In this document: in pieces, positions 52,762 to 63,922 of the stretch | Position numbering within the stretch: position 1 is the stretch's first letter | Layout: every line of letters starts with the position of its first letter | NCBI GenBank assembly: GCA_025462735.1 | Contig: JAOAPC010000011.1 | Coordinates: 1 to 64,000 of the forward strand | Reading direction: 5' to 3' | Source: Acidobacteriaceae bacterium | Lineage (GTDB): Bacteria; Acidobacteriota; Terriglobia; Terriglobales; Acidobacteriaceae | DNA: 64,000 nt | The notes under the pieces: generated by a model | What the model was told of the DNA's origin: nothing | The model's input: only the letters and a program-made list of their open reading frames with translations | Databases searched by the model: none | Translations under genes and position numbers: made by a program

Positions 52762-53700
52762 ATGCACGTCATGCGTTCGATTGAACGGAGACTCGGACCG
52801 TCGGCCAATGCAGCGACAAGCGCGATCTGCCTGTCGACGACACGAGTAAGTTTGCCATACACTTACTGTATTACACAAAATACAAGTTCTCAAGCATTTT
52901 TGTGTTACACTTTTGTCGCTGTGGGATGGCTTGTCATCGCCGCGCTCTATATTGCAGTCCACCCTGCTACCAAACCAAAACACAGTCCCAGCGTTGCCGA
53001 ACAACAAAGCCAATCTCAAGTACAACCCACGACCACTTTTATAGATAACCGCACATGCGCTCCAGACCAGCAACACAGTGAGAACACCACACAATGGTAC
53101 GCATCCCCGGAATGGTGGTTGGCTATCCTTGGTTTCCCCACCATCTTTATCATAGGATGGCAAGCAGTCCGAACCGCAGACGCGGCCCAAGCTGCCAAGG
53201 TAAGTGCTGAAGCGACACAAAGCAGCGTCACGCTGCAAGAAGTCAGCCTCCGCCAATGGGTAGATATTGAAAACTGGAAGGCGTGTCCCTATATGCCGGA
53301 AGGTGGGGATCTGGGCCTCCATGTCCAATTTGATGTTGTAAATCCCACTAATCTGCCACTCACGCTCAATAGTGTTTATGTCGTGTTCGCTTGCCATGGG
53401 TGCAGTGACCAAGGGGGCAAAATAGGCCGAAAGAATCTTGTTCCTCCCAGCAAAAGTCATCCTGTTGTCACTTGGGTAAAACTCACAGAGGAACAATTGC
53501 TTAAATGGGAGGATTTGAAGGAACTCGTATTTGTCGTCAACGGAACTGTGGAGTTTGAGGATGTTCTAAAAGAAGTGCGGAATCAGCCCTTCAGTGGCCT
53601 GATAGCCTGCTCTAAGAAAGGTGGGGTTCGGTTTATTCCACCTTACGGCTCCGGCCTGTACATCACAGACAAAGAGAAGAAGAGTGGCGATCCAAATTAG
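52762..53700 (+). CDS. Hypothetical two-TM membrane protein
   Basis: The frame from ATG 52762 gives 312 residues, but residues 1-46 are not protein-like and would cover a promoter-like stretch (52868-52885). A TTG at 52900 or GTG at 52921 would start right before the first membrane helix ('FVAVGWLVIAALYIAV'). A second helix follows a polar loop ('WWLAILGFPTIFIIGWQAV'), then a coiled-coil-like 'AAQAAKVSAEATQSSVTLQEVSLRQW' and a beta-rich soluble domain with 'VVNPTNLPLTLNSVYVVFACHGC'. This layout recurs in many uncharacterised bacterial proteins. Function unknown. Confidence 0.7.
   Translation: MHVMRSIERRLGPSANAATSAICLSTTRVSLPYTYCITQNTSSQAFLCYTFVAVGWLVIAALYIAVHPATKPKHSPSVAEQQSQSQVQPTTTFIDNRTCAPDQQHSENTTQWYASPEWWLAILGFPTIFIIGWQAVRTADAAQAAKVSAEATQSSVTLQEVSLRQWVDIENWKACPYMPEGGDLGLHVQFDVVNPTNLPLTLNSVYVVFACHGCSDQGGKIGRKNLVPPSKSHPVVTWVKLTEEQLLKWEDLKELVFVVNGTVEFEDVLKEVRNQPFSGLIACSKKGGVRFIPPYGSGLYITDKEKKSGDPN
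52868..52885. promoter_or_regulatory. Dyad in front of the two-TM membrane protein
   Basis: TGTATT-ACACAA-AATACA is an inverted repeat with six-base arms; a second TGTGTTACAC lies 16 bases downstream. If the gene starts at 52900 or 52921, this is a natural operator position, perhaps for the divergent RHH-like protein. Confidence 0.4.
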
Positions 53701-53748
53701 GGACTACCCACGTCCCGGTAGTGGTACATTTCGACTCCTCTCACCTTA

Positions 53749-54186
53749 CTATCGCAATGGAGGCATGGAAACCTGCTTCGCTGAAAGCCATGCCGCCGCA
53801 GTCAAACACACTGTAATCACGATTGAAAAAACGATAGGGAGGATAAAGAGGTATCTCCAGCTCACAACCGTGATGGCGGCAAAGCAGAGGGCGAACGCCC
53901 ACGCAGTGACGCGCATGACCGCCAAAGTCGCTGCCGGAAGGCCACCTAGCTGCCAGGCCAATATCGCCGAGAATAGATAAAACACGCCGACAGAGAATCC
54001 GGCCGCCTCAAAGAGGTCCCAATACGTGCGGTTGAACCCCTGCACGTCAAAGTGAATTGACCGCATTGAGCCAAGAAGGGCATCAACTCCCCAGTTGGGA
54101 TCAGACTGGCGAAAGCCGAGTGTATGTCCTATCGCGAAAAGCAGCAGAAGAACAGCAGCGATTCGATAAAACATAGGTGCTTTCAT
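53749..54186 (-). CDS. Hypothetical four-TM membrane protein
   Basis: This 145-residue protein has GGAGG before its ATG and four hydrophobic segments (about 7-25, 58-80, 86-105, 112-132). A polar first loop carries 'FRQSDPNWGVDALLGSMRSIHFDVQGFNRTYWDLFEAAGF', a pattern I recall from uncharacterised small membrane proteins in several phyla. There are no charged pairs or binding motifs to suggest transport. Function unknown. It is divergent from the atp operon. Confidence 0.8.
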   Translation of the reverse strand: MKAPMFYRIAAVLLLLFAIGHTLGFRQSDPNWGVDALLGSMRSIHFDVQGFNRTYWDLFEAAGFSVGVFYLFSAILAWQLGGLPAATLAVMRVTAWAFALCFAAITVVSWRYLFILPIVFSIVITVCLTAAAWLSAKQVSMPPLR

Positions 54187-54272
54187 TCTTGCCTCCAGAG
54201 ATCACGGCGGCAGGGCACCACTACGGTGCGGCGTGGGTTCAAACTGTACCACTACCGCAACCCCAGTCTTCG

Positions 54273-54302
54273 TTGACACTTTTCGACACTGAACGCTAAA
54301 AT
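54273..54302 (+). promoter_or_regulatory. Promoter of the atp operon
   Basis: TTGACA (54273-54278) and TAAAAT (54297-54302) are separated by 18 bases, a near-consensus housekeeping promoter 48 bases before the first start codon. I saw no stronger match in the spacer. Confidence 0.7.
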
Positions 54303-54349
54303 CAAGGGTTCAGAAACATCCTTTCGAAGGCACATTCTCAGCGGAAAAT

Positions 54350-54820
54350 ATGGATGAGACGCTAAGACAGATAGGCGAATTACTGCTCGGCTCCGTCCCG
54401 ACGATCATCTTCTTTCTTCTGCTGTATGGGCTTTACACGGTGATTGTTCACAAGCCGCTGGCCCGGGTCCTGGCCGAACGCCATGCGCGCACCCAGGGGG
54501 CGATCGAGAAAGCCAAAGTCGATATCGCTACCGCCGAGGCCCGCACTGCCGAGTATGAGCAGCGGCTTCGAGAGGCGCGTTTGGCCCTGTTCAAAGCTCA
54601 AGAAGCCCGCCGTGCCCGGTCTCTCCAGGCCCGCGCGGAAGCAGTTGCCCAGGCCCGAAAACGAGCTCAGGTCGAAGTCGAGCAAGCCCGGGCTGCCATC
54701 GAAGGTGACAAGAAAGTGGCGATGAGTTCACTGGAAGCGGAAGCTGGACGACTGGCGGCGGAAATCATTCGCACCGTGCTTGAGCCGGCATTGACCTCGG
54801 CACCGGCAGGTGGCCGATGA
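54350..54820 (+). CDS. atpF': ATP synthase F0 subunit b'
   Basis: This 156-residue protein has one N-terminal membrane helix (about 13-33, 'LLGSVPTIIFFLLLYGLYTVIV') followed by a long charged helix with Arg/Glu/Ala repeats, the peripheral-stalk layout of subunit b. It lacks an N-terminal extension, unlike the next gene product. Two adjacent b-type genes point to a b/b' heterodimer as in cyanobacteria and many other bacteria. It overlaps the next gene by ATGA. Confidence 0.9.
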   Translation: MDETLRQIGELLLGSVPTIIFFLLLYGLYTVIVHKPLARVLAERHARTQGAIEKAKVDIATAEARTAEYEQRLREARLALFKAQEARRARSLQARAEAVAQARKRAQVEVEQARAAIEGDKKVAMSSLEAEAGRLAAEIIRTVLEPALTSAPAGGR

Positions 54821-55575
54821 AATTGTGCCGGACAAAAATCAGAACTCTGGCGCTGCTGGCTGCGGCGGTGGTGGTATTTTCGCTATGCGCGCTTGCGCGG
54901 CCGTCTTCCGATCGCCAGTCCGAGGCTCCGGCGAACCCGTCAGCCGAGAACGCTCCCGCCAATGCCGCGCCTAATACGGCTTCTGAGCCAAATTCAGGCG
55001 AGGACGAAACCGCGCAGTTCAAACACTCCGCGTCGGTACAGTTTCTGGCGCGGATCACCGGATTGAGTCTTGATGGCGCCTACTGGCTGGCGGTGTTGCT
55101 GAATTTCGCCATCGTTGTAGCCGCCATTGCGTGGGCTGCGAAGAAAAATTTGCCCGCGATGTTTCGCAATCGCACTGCGGCGATCCAGAAAAGTTTAGAA
55201 GAAGCGCGCAAGGCCAGCGAAGAAGCGAAGCGGCGATTGGCGGACATCGAGGCGCGCCTCAGCCGTCTGGATGACGAGATCAACCAGATGCGGGTGGCGT
55301 CGGAAAAAGAAGCGGCTGCTGAGGAAGAGAGAATCAAGGCGGCCACGGCGGAAGAGGCCAGGCGGATCATTGAATCGGCCAGTCTGGAAATTGCTGCAGC
55401 GACGAAAGCCGCGCGCCGCGAATTGACCGCGTACGCCGCAAACCTGGCAGTCACGCTGGCGGAAAAGCAGATTCGCGTGGATACTCCCACGGACCAGGCA
55501 CTGGTGCGCCGTTTCGCCCAGGAGATTGCTAGTGATGGCAAGCCGGGCGCTGGTAAGCCGGGGAAGAAGGCTTAA
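54817..55575 (+). CDS. atpF: ATP synthase F0 subunit b with exported N-terminal extension
   Basis: This 252-residue protein is much longer than the usual ~160. Residues 1-28 look like a signal peptide ('IRTLALLAAAVVVFSLCALA'), 29-72 are Ala/Pro/Glu/Asn-rich, and the true b-subunit membrane helix comes at about 85-107 ('GAYWLAVLLNFAIVVAAIAWAAKKN'). A long coiled-coil stalk follows ('LEEARKASEEAKRRLADIEARLSRLDDEINQM'), ending in Lys/Gly repeats. The extension would lie in the periplasm. atpH starts two bases after the stop. Confidence 0.9.
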   Translation: MKLCRTKIRTLALLAAAVVVFSLCALARPSSDRQSEAPANPSAENAPANAAPNTASEPNSGEDETAQFKHSASVQFLARITGLSLDGAYWLAVLLNFAIVVAAIAWAAKKNLPAMFRNRTAAIQKSLEEARKASEEAKRRLADIEARLSRLDDEINQMRVASEKEAAAEEERIKAATAEEARRIIESASLEIAAATKAARRELTAYAANLAVTLAEKQIRVDTPTDQALVRRFAQEIASDGKPGAGKPGKKA

Positions 55576-55577
55576 TT

Positions 55578-56117
55578 ATGGCGACCGTCGTCAGCACCTA
55601 CGCTCGCGCATTCGCCGACGTGGTAATCACGAATAAGCTCGATCCGGCGCGGACGTTGGCTGAGGTGCAACAGATCTCCGATCTGGTTCGCGACAGCAAA
55701 GAGATGCGCGAAGTGTGGGAGACGCCGTCGATTACGGCGGAGCAGAAACGCGCAGTGCTCGACGCCATCGTGAAGCGCGCAAGAATTTCGCAAATGGTGC
55801 GGAATTTCATCGCTGTCTTGATCGACAAACGGCGTATCAAGTTTCTGCACGAAATTGTGACGCAGTTCGGACATGAGTTGAACCAGCGCTTGGGATTTGC
55901 CGAAGCAGAAATCACCGCGACACGAGAACTGAGTGCGGAAGAGCGCAGCGCCCTGGAAGCAGACCTGGCACGAGCGGTTGGCAAGAAAATCCGCGCCCGG
56001 TACGCGCAAGACCGCGCGATCCTCGGCGGCGCCATTGCTCGGGTTGGCAGCACGGTTTACGACGGGTCGGTCAAGGGGCAGTTGGAGAAACTAAGGCAGC
56101 AGTTGGTGAACACATAG
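55578..56117 (+). CDS. atpH: ATP synthase F1 subunit delta
   Basis: This 179-residue protein has the delta/OSCP pattern: 'STYARAFADVVITNKLDPARTLAEVQQISDLV' N-helical domain and 'RYAQDRAILGGAIARVGSTVYDGSVKGQLEKLRQQL' C-terminal strand and helix, the most conserved part. It links the peripheral stalk to alpha subunits. The spacer after it is a large structured hairpin. Confidence 0.94.
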   Translation: MATVVSTYARAFADVVITNKLDPARTLAEVQQISDLVRDSKEMREVWETPSITAEQKRAVLDAIVKRARISQMVRNFIAVLIDKRRIKFLHEIVTQFGHELNQRLGFAEAEITATRELSAEERSALEADLARAVGKKIRARYAQDRAILGGAIARVGSTVYDGSVKGQLEKLRQQLVNT

Positions 56118-56119
56118 CG

Positions 56120-57783
<1,664 letters not shown>

Positions 57784-57786
57784 GAT

Positions 57787-57897
57787 CCGACCCACCCTCT
57801 CGCAAAGACGCGAGAAGGGTGGGGCAACCGGATAAATCCCACCCTTCCCAAAACCGGGGAAGGATGGGGCACCCGGCGGGAAGGATGGGGCAACCGC
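57787..57897. repeat. CCCAC-hairpin repeats between atpA and atpG
   Basis: Two complete hairpins: CCCACCCTCTCGC-AAAGAC-GCGAGAAGGGTGGGGCA (57790-57824) and CCCACCCTTCCC-AAAACC-GGGGAAGGATGGGGCA (57839-57873). A solo right half GGGAAGGATGGGGCAACC follows (57880-57897). CAGCTGAAGGCTGAGAGC, rich in AGCT, leads to atpG. Confidence 0.85.
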
Positions 57898-57945
57898 GTT
57901 GTGTTTCAGCTGAAGGCTGAGAGCTAATAGCTAAGAGCTGTTTTT

Positions 57946-59037
57946 ATGGCCAACATTCTCGATATCCGGCGGCGCATTCGGAGCGTGATCAACACGCGCC
58001 AGATCACGCGCGCCATGAAGATGATCTCGGCCGCCAGGCTTCGCCGTGCACAGGAGCGTGCTTTGGCGGCGCGTCCGTATGCGCAAATGCTGACGAATGT
58101 TTTGAAATCGCTGGTCTCGCGGGCAGACACTTACGATCAGGAAACCGGGGAGCCGCTGCATCCGTTGCTGGTAAGGCGGTCCGAGCAGAATGTTCTGTTG
58201 ATCGTGGTTACCGGCGACAAGGGATTGGCGGGCGCTTTCAATGCCAACATTCTGAAGGCGGCGACGCGATTTCTTGATTCCAAGCGAGGCAAGAACGTTG
58301 AGATCCTGGCAGTCGGCCGCAAAGGGCGCGATTTCCTGCGCCGCCGGTTCAGGACCGCGGAGCCTCGAACGGTAGAAGCTGGGACTACGGAAACCGGGAC
58401 TACGGAAAATCGAAAGGCTGATGGCACATCCGAGTCGCAAGTAACTCTGGTGGGCGAGCATGTCGGCGTGCTCAACAAGATTGACTACTCGCTTGCTTCT
58501 GAAATTTCCGAGAACGTTATCAAGCGTTACACCCATGCGGAGATTGATTCGGTCTATCTGGTGTACAACGAATTCAAGTCAGTTATTTCGCAGCGGATTG
58601 TAGTGGAGCAGATATTGCCGGTCGAGCACATTGGCGCTCCTGAAATTGCGCAGGCCAGCGAAATGGAACTGAAGGATAAGCAACGCGCAATCGAGGCGGC
58701 GAAAGGGGCTGGTGTCTCGCTCCGTCCCGCGGACACAACGGAGATCGACAAAGCAGCCGCACAATTTGCAACCGCGCCGGTGGATTACATCTATGAGCAG
58801 TCGCCACGGCAGTTGTTCCGTTCGCTGCTGCCGAAGTATGTTGCCACACAGATATTCCATGCTTTGCTCGAGTCGGTTGCCGCCGAACACGCCGCGCGCA
58901 TGACTGCGATGGAATCGGCAACCACGAATGCAGGTGACATGATCGATTCGCTCACGCTATCGATGAATCGTGTGCGTCAGGCGAAGATCACACGGGAAAT
59001 TATTGAAATCGTGAGCGGAGCAGCAGCACAGCAGTAA
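57946..59037 (+). CDS. atpG: ATP synthase F1 subunit gamma, with a low-complexity insertion
   Basis: This 363-residue protein is about 70 longer than typical gamma. Both rotor helices are present: 'ILDIRRRIRSVINTRQITRAMKMISAARLRRAQERALAARPYAQML' and the C-terminal 'HAARMTAMESATTNAGDMIDSLTLSMNRVRQAKITREIIEIVSGAAA'. The Rossmann-like middle carries 'VVTGDKGLAGAFNANIL'. Residues about 135-165 are an insertion rich in Thr/Glu/Gly encoded by a 15-base tandem repeat (58381-58410). A second extension near 245-290 is also long. It is the central shaft of the motor. Confidence 0.95.
   Translation: MANILDIRRRIRSVINTRQITRAMKMISAARLRRAQERALAARPYAQMLTNVLKSLVSRADTYDQETGEPLHPLLVRRSEQNVLLIVVTGDKGLAGAFNANILKAATRFLDSKRGKNVEILAVGRKGRDFLRRRFRTAEPRTVEAGTTETGTTENRKADGTSESQVTLVGEHVGVLNKIDYSLASEISENVIKRYTHAEIDSVYLVYNEFKSVISQRIVVEQILPVEHIGAPEIAQASEMELKDKQRAIEAAKGAGVSLRPADTTEIDKAAAQFATAPVDYIYEQSPRQLFRSLLPKYVATQIFHALLESVAAEHAARMTAMESATTNAGDMIDSLTLSMNRVRQAKITREIIEIVSGAAAQQ
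58381..58410 (+). repeat. 15-bp tandem repeat inside atpG
   Basis: GGGACTACGGAAACC (58381-58395) is followed by GGGACTACGGAAAAT (58396-58410). It encodes 'GTTETGTTEN' in a loop absent from typical gamma subunits. Confidence 0.85.
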
Positions 59038-59055
59038 GGAAGCAGGTAGCGGTTA

Positions 59056-59142
59056 GCAGTTGGCACTTAGTGTCTGGCCAGTTGTGGTTTCAGTTAGCGT
59101 CCGACAGCAACGTTTAAGTGCCGAGTGCTAAATGCCAAACGC
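59056..59142. repeat. Structured spacer between atpG and atpD
   Basis: GCAGTTGGCACTTAG (59056-59070) pairs with CTAAATGCCAAACGC (59128-59142) over about 12 of 15 bases. AGTGCC, GTGCTAAATGC and CTAAGTACCAAATAC repeat around it. The whole spacer is 146 bases. Confidence 0.65.
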
Positions 59143-59177
59143 AAAGTGCATGATAAATGCTAAGTACCAAATACTGA

Positions 59178-60626
<1,449 letters not shown>

Positions 60627-60629
60627 AGG

Positions 60630-60713
60630 CGTCGTTGGTCGTCGGCCATCGGTCGTTGGCCGACGATAGAAGAATAGGTTTTGCGAACGACGCAAGACCA
60701 ACGACCAACGACG
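60630..60713. repeat. Structured spacer between atpD and atpC
   Basis: CGTCGTTGGTCGT (60630-60642) and ACGACCAACGACG (60701-60713) are perfect inverse repeats. The inside, GTCGGCCATCGGTCGTTGGC, can also fold. The 3' arm ends three bases before the atpC ATG (60717), so the stem would mask the ribosome site. Confidence 0.85.
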
Positions 60714-60716
60714 AAA

Positions 60717-61133
60717 ATGCCCGACTCTTTCCAACTCGAAATCGTGACGCCGGAGAAGCTGGTGGTCCGCGATAACGCCGAAGAGGCGCAAATCCCCGGA
60801 GCCAATGGCTATATAGGCGTCCTCCCTGGTCACGCGCCTTTGATCACCGAACTCGGCGCGGGCGAGATAAGCTATCGCTCAGGGGGGCAGTTGCACCGTT
60901 ACGCCACCGCGTGGGGATTTGCGGAAGTCCTTCCTGATCGCGTAACCGTGCTTGCCGAAACTGTTGAGCCCGCGGAGCAGATAGACGTGAGCAGAGCTCA
61001 ACAGTCACTTACGAAAGCAGAAGACGCCTTAAAATCCGCGCAAACTGAAGAAGAGGTCTCAAACGACCTCGCGGACGTACGTCGCGCGCAGGCCCGAATC
61101 GAAGTGGCTGAAAACAAGAACCGTTCCGCCTGA
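60717..61133 (+). CDS. atpC: ATP synthase F1 subunit epsilon
   Basis: This 138-residue protein starts at ATG 60717. It has the beta-sandwich 'FQLEIVTPEKLVVRDNAEEAQIPGANGYIGVLPGHAPLITELGAGEISY' pattern and the two-helix C-terminal part ('DVSRAQQSLTKAEDALKSAQTEEEVSNDLADVRRAQARIEVAE'). It regulates F1 and links gamma to the c ring. No Shine-Dalgarno sequence is visible; the hairpin arm lies there instead. Confidence 0.96.
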   Translation: MPDSFQLEIVTPEKLVVRDNAEEAQIPGANGYIGVLPGHAPLITELGAGEISYRSGGQLHRYATAWGFAEVLPDRVTVLAETVEPAEQIDVSRAQQSLTKAEDALKSAQTEEEVSNDLADVRRAQARIEVAENKNRSA

Positions 61134-61198
61134 GTTCCAACCGACGAAGCCGATCTGGGCAGCTTTCAGATAGGCTTCAACGGGGTGGCTGACGGCTG

Positions 61199-61223
61199 AA
61201 AGCTGATAGCTAACAGCTTTTTT
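61199..61223 (+). terminator. Rho-independent terminator of the atp operon
   Basis: AAAGCTG (61199-61205) and CAGCTTT (61214-61220) form a seven-base stem with an ATAGCTAA loop, followed by a run of six Ts ending at 61223. It lies 66 bases after atpC. Confidence 0.8.
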
Positions 61224-61327
61224 CCAATAACCATTCCTGATTCCCTCCATAAATAGTTTCGATTTCCACAGGCCTCGCGTGGCGGTTAGAGTGAACGTGC
61301 AGCCGCTTCGCCGCAGACCGTCTTCAG

Positions 61328-63922
61328 ATGAGCACAGCAGCCACGTCGCGCACCGAACTTCGTGATCTATACGTGAGCGAAACCGCGCGCATTCAACAGG
61401 AGTTTGCGGAAACCGGCAACGGCCCAGCTGCGATTGCCGCGCGCACTGCTCTGGTTGAGAAGGTACTCCTGCGGTTATGGGACGAGGTGATCTGCTCCGG
61501 CAGGGGTGATCTGAAAGACTTTGGGTTGGTTGCGCTTGGCGGTTTTGGGCGGAGCGCGCTGTTCCCGCATTCTGACGTCGACATTTTGTTTCTTCATGCG
61601 GACCGCAGCACCGAATCCGAACTGCGCGATCCTATTCGAGTTTTTTGCCAAGAACTGTGGGACCTACGCATGAAGTTGGGCCCGACCACGCGCACGCTGG
61701 CGGAGTGCGACCACTTCGATCCTCAGAATGTGGAGTTCACGATTTCGCTGCTCGATTGCCGGCACTTGGCCGGAGACAGCGAATTGTTCGAGCGGCTGCA
61801 TGAGAAAATCCTACCGAAGTTTTTTGTGCGGGAAGGGAATTACATCATCCAGCAGCTTGCCGAGGTCACGCGATCCCGCCATGCGAAATACGGCAACACG
61901 GTTTTTCATCTTGAGCCGAATATCAAGGAAGCTCCGGGTGGCCTGCGCGATTACAACGTGGCCTGCTGGATGGCGCTGCTTTCCGGCCTCGACCAGGAAC
62001 GCCGCTGGCCGGCGGCGGAGGCACTGCTGCCCGATTCCACACAAAAATTGCTGCCGGCGCTGCAGTTTCTGACCTCGGTTCGCACATTTTTGCACTACCG
62101 CCAGGGGCGTGACGACAATATGCTCGCGTGGGAGTCGCAGGATGAAGCCGCGGCGCGCCACATCGGCCTGGGCGATTCCACGCACCTGGATGCGGCTGGC
62201 TGGATGCGAATTTATTTTCGCCACGCTCGCGCTCTGCACTATGAATGTTTGCGACTGCTGGAGTCGGTCCCCGCGGCGCGGTCTTCTCTTTATCGGCATT
62301 TTCAGAATTGGCGTTCGCGGCTTTCAAATGCGGATTTTTCCGTAGTGGATGGCTTGATCTATTTGCAACAGCCTTCCGCGGTGCGCGACCCAGAATTGCT
62401 CTTCCGAATATTTAGCTTTGCGGCGCACCATGGATTGAAGCCCGCACTCTCTACCGAAACCCGAATTCAGCAAAATTTATCTGCTCTGGCTGAAGCGCCG
62501 CCCTCAGGTGCAGAAAGCTGGCGGTATTTGCATTCGGTGTTAGTTGAGCCCCATGCGGCGGAAGCCTTGCGTGCGATGCATTCGCTGGGCCTGCTCACAA
62601 TTTTGCTGCCTGAGCTCAAGCTCATCGACTCGCTCGTCGTGCGGGATTTCTATCATCGTTTCACCGTGGACGAACACTCATTCCTGGCAATCGAGTGCCT
62701 GCACCGCGCCCGCCAAGCCAACTCGGAGTGGGACCAGAGATACGGCCGCCTGCTGGAAGAGCTGGAAAGGCCCGAACTGCTTTATCTCGCGCTCCTACTG
62801 CATGACGTCGGCAAAGGAGTGCCAGGCGAAAGTCATCTGGTTACCGGCCTCGAAATTGCACAAAAATGCATGCAGCGTCTCGAGCTCGACGAGGCCGGGC
62901 GTGAAACCATTTCATTCCTCATTGCCAGCCATCTGGAAATCTCGGCTACTTTACGGCGTGACATTTACGATCCAGGAACGATCCAGGCGTTTTGCGACAA
63001 GGTGGGAACCCCGGAGCGGCTCAAGATGCTGGCCCTGCTGACCTATGCGGACATCAAGGCTGTCAATCCTGAAGCCTTGACGCCGTGGAAAGCCGAGAAT
63101 GTTTGGCAGCTCTACATTGCGGCTTGGAATCGCCTGAACCGCACGGCCGATCAGCGAGTGCATTCGGAATCAGAGCAGGATGAAAGCGTTGCGCGTCTGC
63201 ATGCGCTGGTGCCGCATTCCGCAAAGAAGCTCAAATCTTTCCTGGAAGGTCTTCCAAAGCGTTACTTGCGCACCTTTCGAGCCGAGGAAATTTTGCAGCA
63301 CCTTGAACTAGCCGGCCATCTGGCGGCGGATCCGGTTCAACTGTACTTGGTCCGCGGCCGGCACTGGTACGAATTGTCGGTTGTCACGAAGGACCGGCCA
63401 TTCCTGTTCGCCAAAATTGCCGGCGCGCTCGCCGCGTGGGGCATGAACATTGTGAAGGCGGACGCATTTTCGAACGCCGCAGGCGTGGTTGTCGACACTT
63501 TTTACTTCACAGACCGCTTCCGTACCCTGGAACTAAATATGCCCGAGTGGGACCGTTTTAAACTCAGCGTTTCTGACGTCCTCACGGGTGAGGTGGACCT
63601 TGACCGCCTGCTTGGTGAACGAGTGCGCTCAGACGCGAAAAATGCTGCCAAGGTGAAAATTGAGACCCGCGTGGAATTCGACGACGAATCGTCAGCCGGA
63701 AGCACCCTTGTCCAAGTCGTCGCTCAGGACCGGCTGGGGCTCTTGCACCGTATCGCTTCCCGCTTCTCGCATCATGGCTGCAATATCGAAATCGCTCTCA
63801 TCGACACTGAGGGCCAAATGGCGATCGATGTCTTTTATCTCACCTCAAACGCAAATAAGCTTTCGACCCATAAGTACGAGGAACTGAAAGCTGACCTCCT
63901 CGAAGAATTGCAAGCAGCCTGA
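61328..63922 (+). CDS. glnD: PII uridylyltransferase / uridylyl-removing enzyme
   Basis: This 864-residue protein has the full GlnD layout. The nucleotidyltransferase domain carries GGFGRSALFPHSDVDILF, with metal-binding Asp83 and Asp85. The middle GlnD domain follows, then the HD phosphohydrolase domain with His492-Asp493 in LLHDVGKG. Two C-terminal ACT domains start near residues 680 and 791 and would bind glutamine. It uridylylates PII when glutamine is low and removes UMP when glutamine is high. The start ATG at 61328 lacks a strong ribosome site. No glnB or amtB gene is near. The final 78 bases of the window hold nothing recognised. Confidence 0.96.
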   Translation: MSTAATSRTELRDLYVSETARIQQEFAETGNGPAAIAARTALVEKVLLRLWDEVICSGRGDLKDFGLVALGGFGRSALFPHSDVDILFLHADRSTESELRDPIRVFCQELWDLRMKLGPTTRTLAECDHFDPQNVEFTISLLDCRHLAGDSELFERLHEKILPKFFVREGNYIIQQLAEVTRSRHAKYGNTVFHLEPNIKEAPGGLRDYNVACWMALLSGLDQERRWPAAEALLPDSTQKLLPALQFLTSVRTFLHYRQGRDDNMLAWESQDEAAARHIGLGDSTHLDAAGWMRIYFRHARALHYECLRLLESVPAARSSLYRHFQNWRSRLSNADFSVVDGLIYLQQPSAVRDPELLFRIFSFAAHHGLKPALSTETRIQQNLSALAEAPPSGAESWRYLHSVLVEPHAAEALRAMHSLGLLTILLPELKLIDSLVVRDFYHRFTVDEHSFLAIECLHRARQANSEWDQRYGRLLEELERPELLYLALLLHDVGKGVPGESHLVTGLEIAQKCMQRLELDEAGRETISFLIASHLEISATLRRDIYDPGTIQAFCDKVGTPERLKMLALLTYADIKAVNPEALTPWKAENVWQLYIAAWNRLNRTADQRVHSESEQDESVARLHALVPHSAKKLKSFLEGLPKRYLRTFRAEEILQHLELAGHLAADPVQLYLVRGRHWYELSVVTKDRPFLFAKIAGALAAWGMNIVKADAFSNAAGVVVDTFYFTDRFRTLELNMPEWDRFKLSVSDVLTGEVDLDRLLGERVRSDAKNAAKVKIETRVEFDDESSAGSTLVQVVAQDRLGLLHRIASRFSHHGCNIEIALIDTEGQMAIDVFYLTSNANKLSTHKYEELKADLLEELQAA

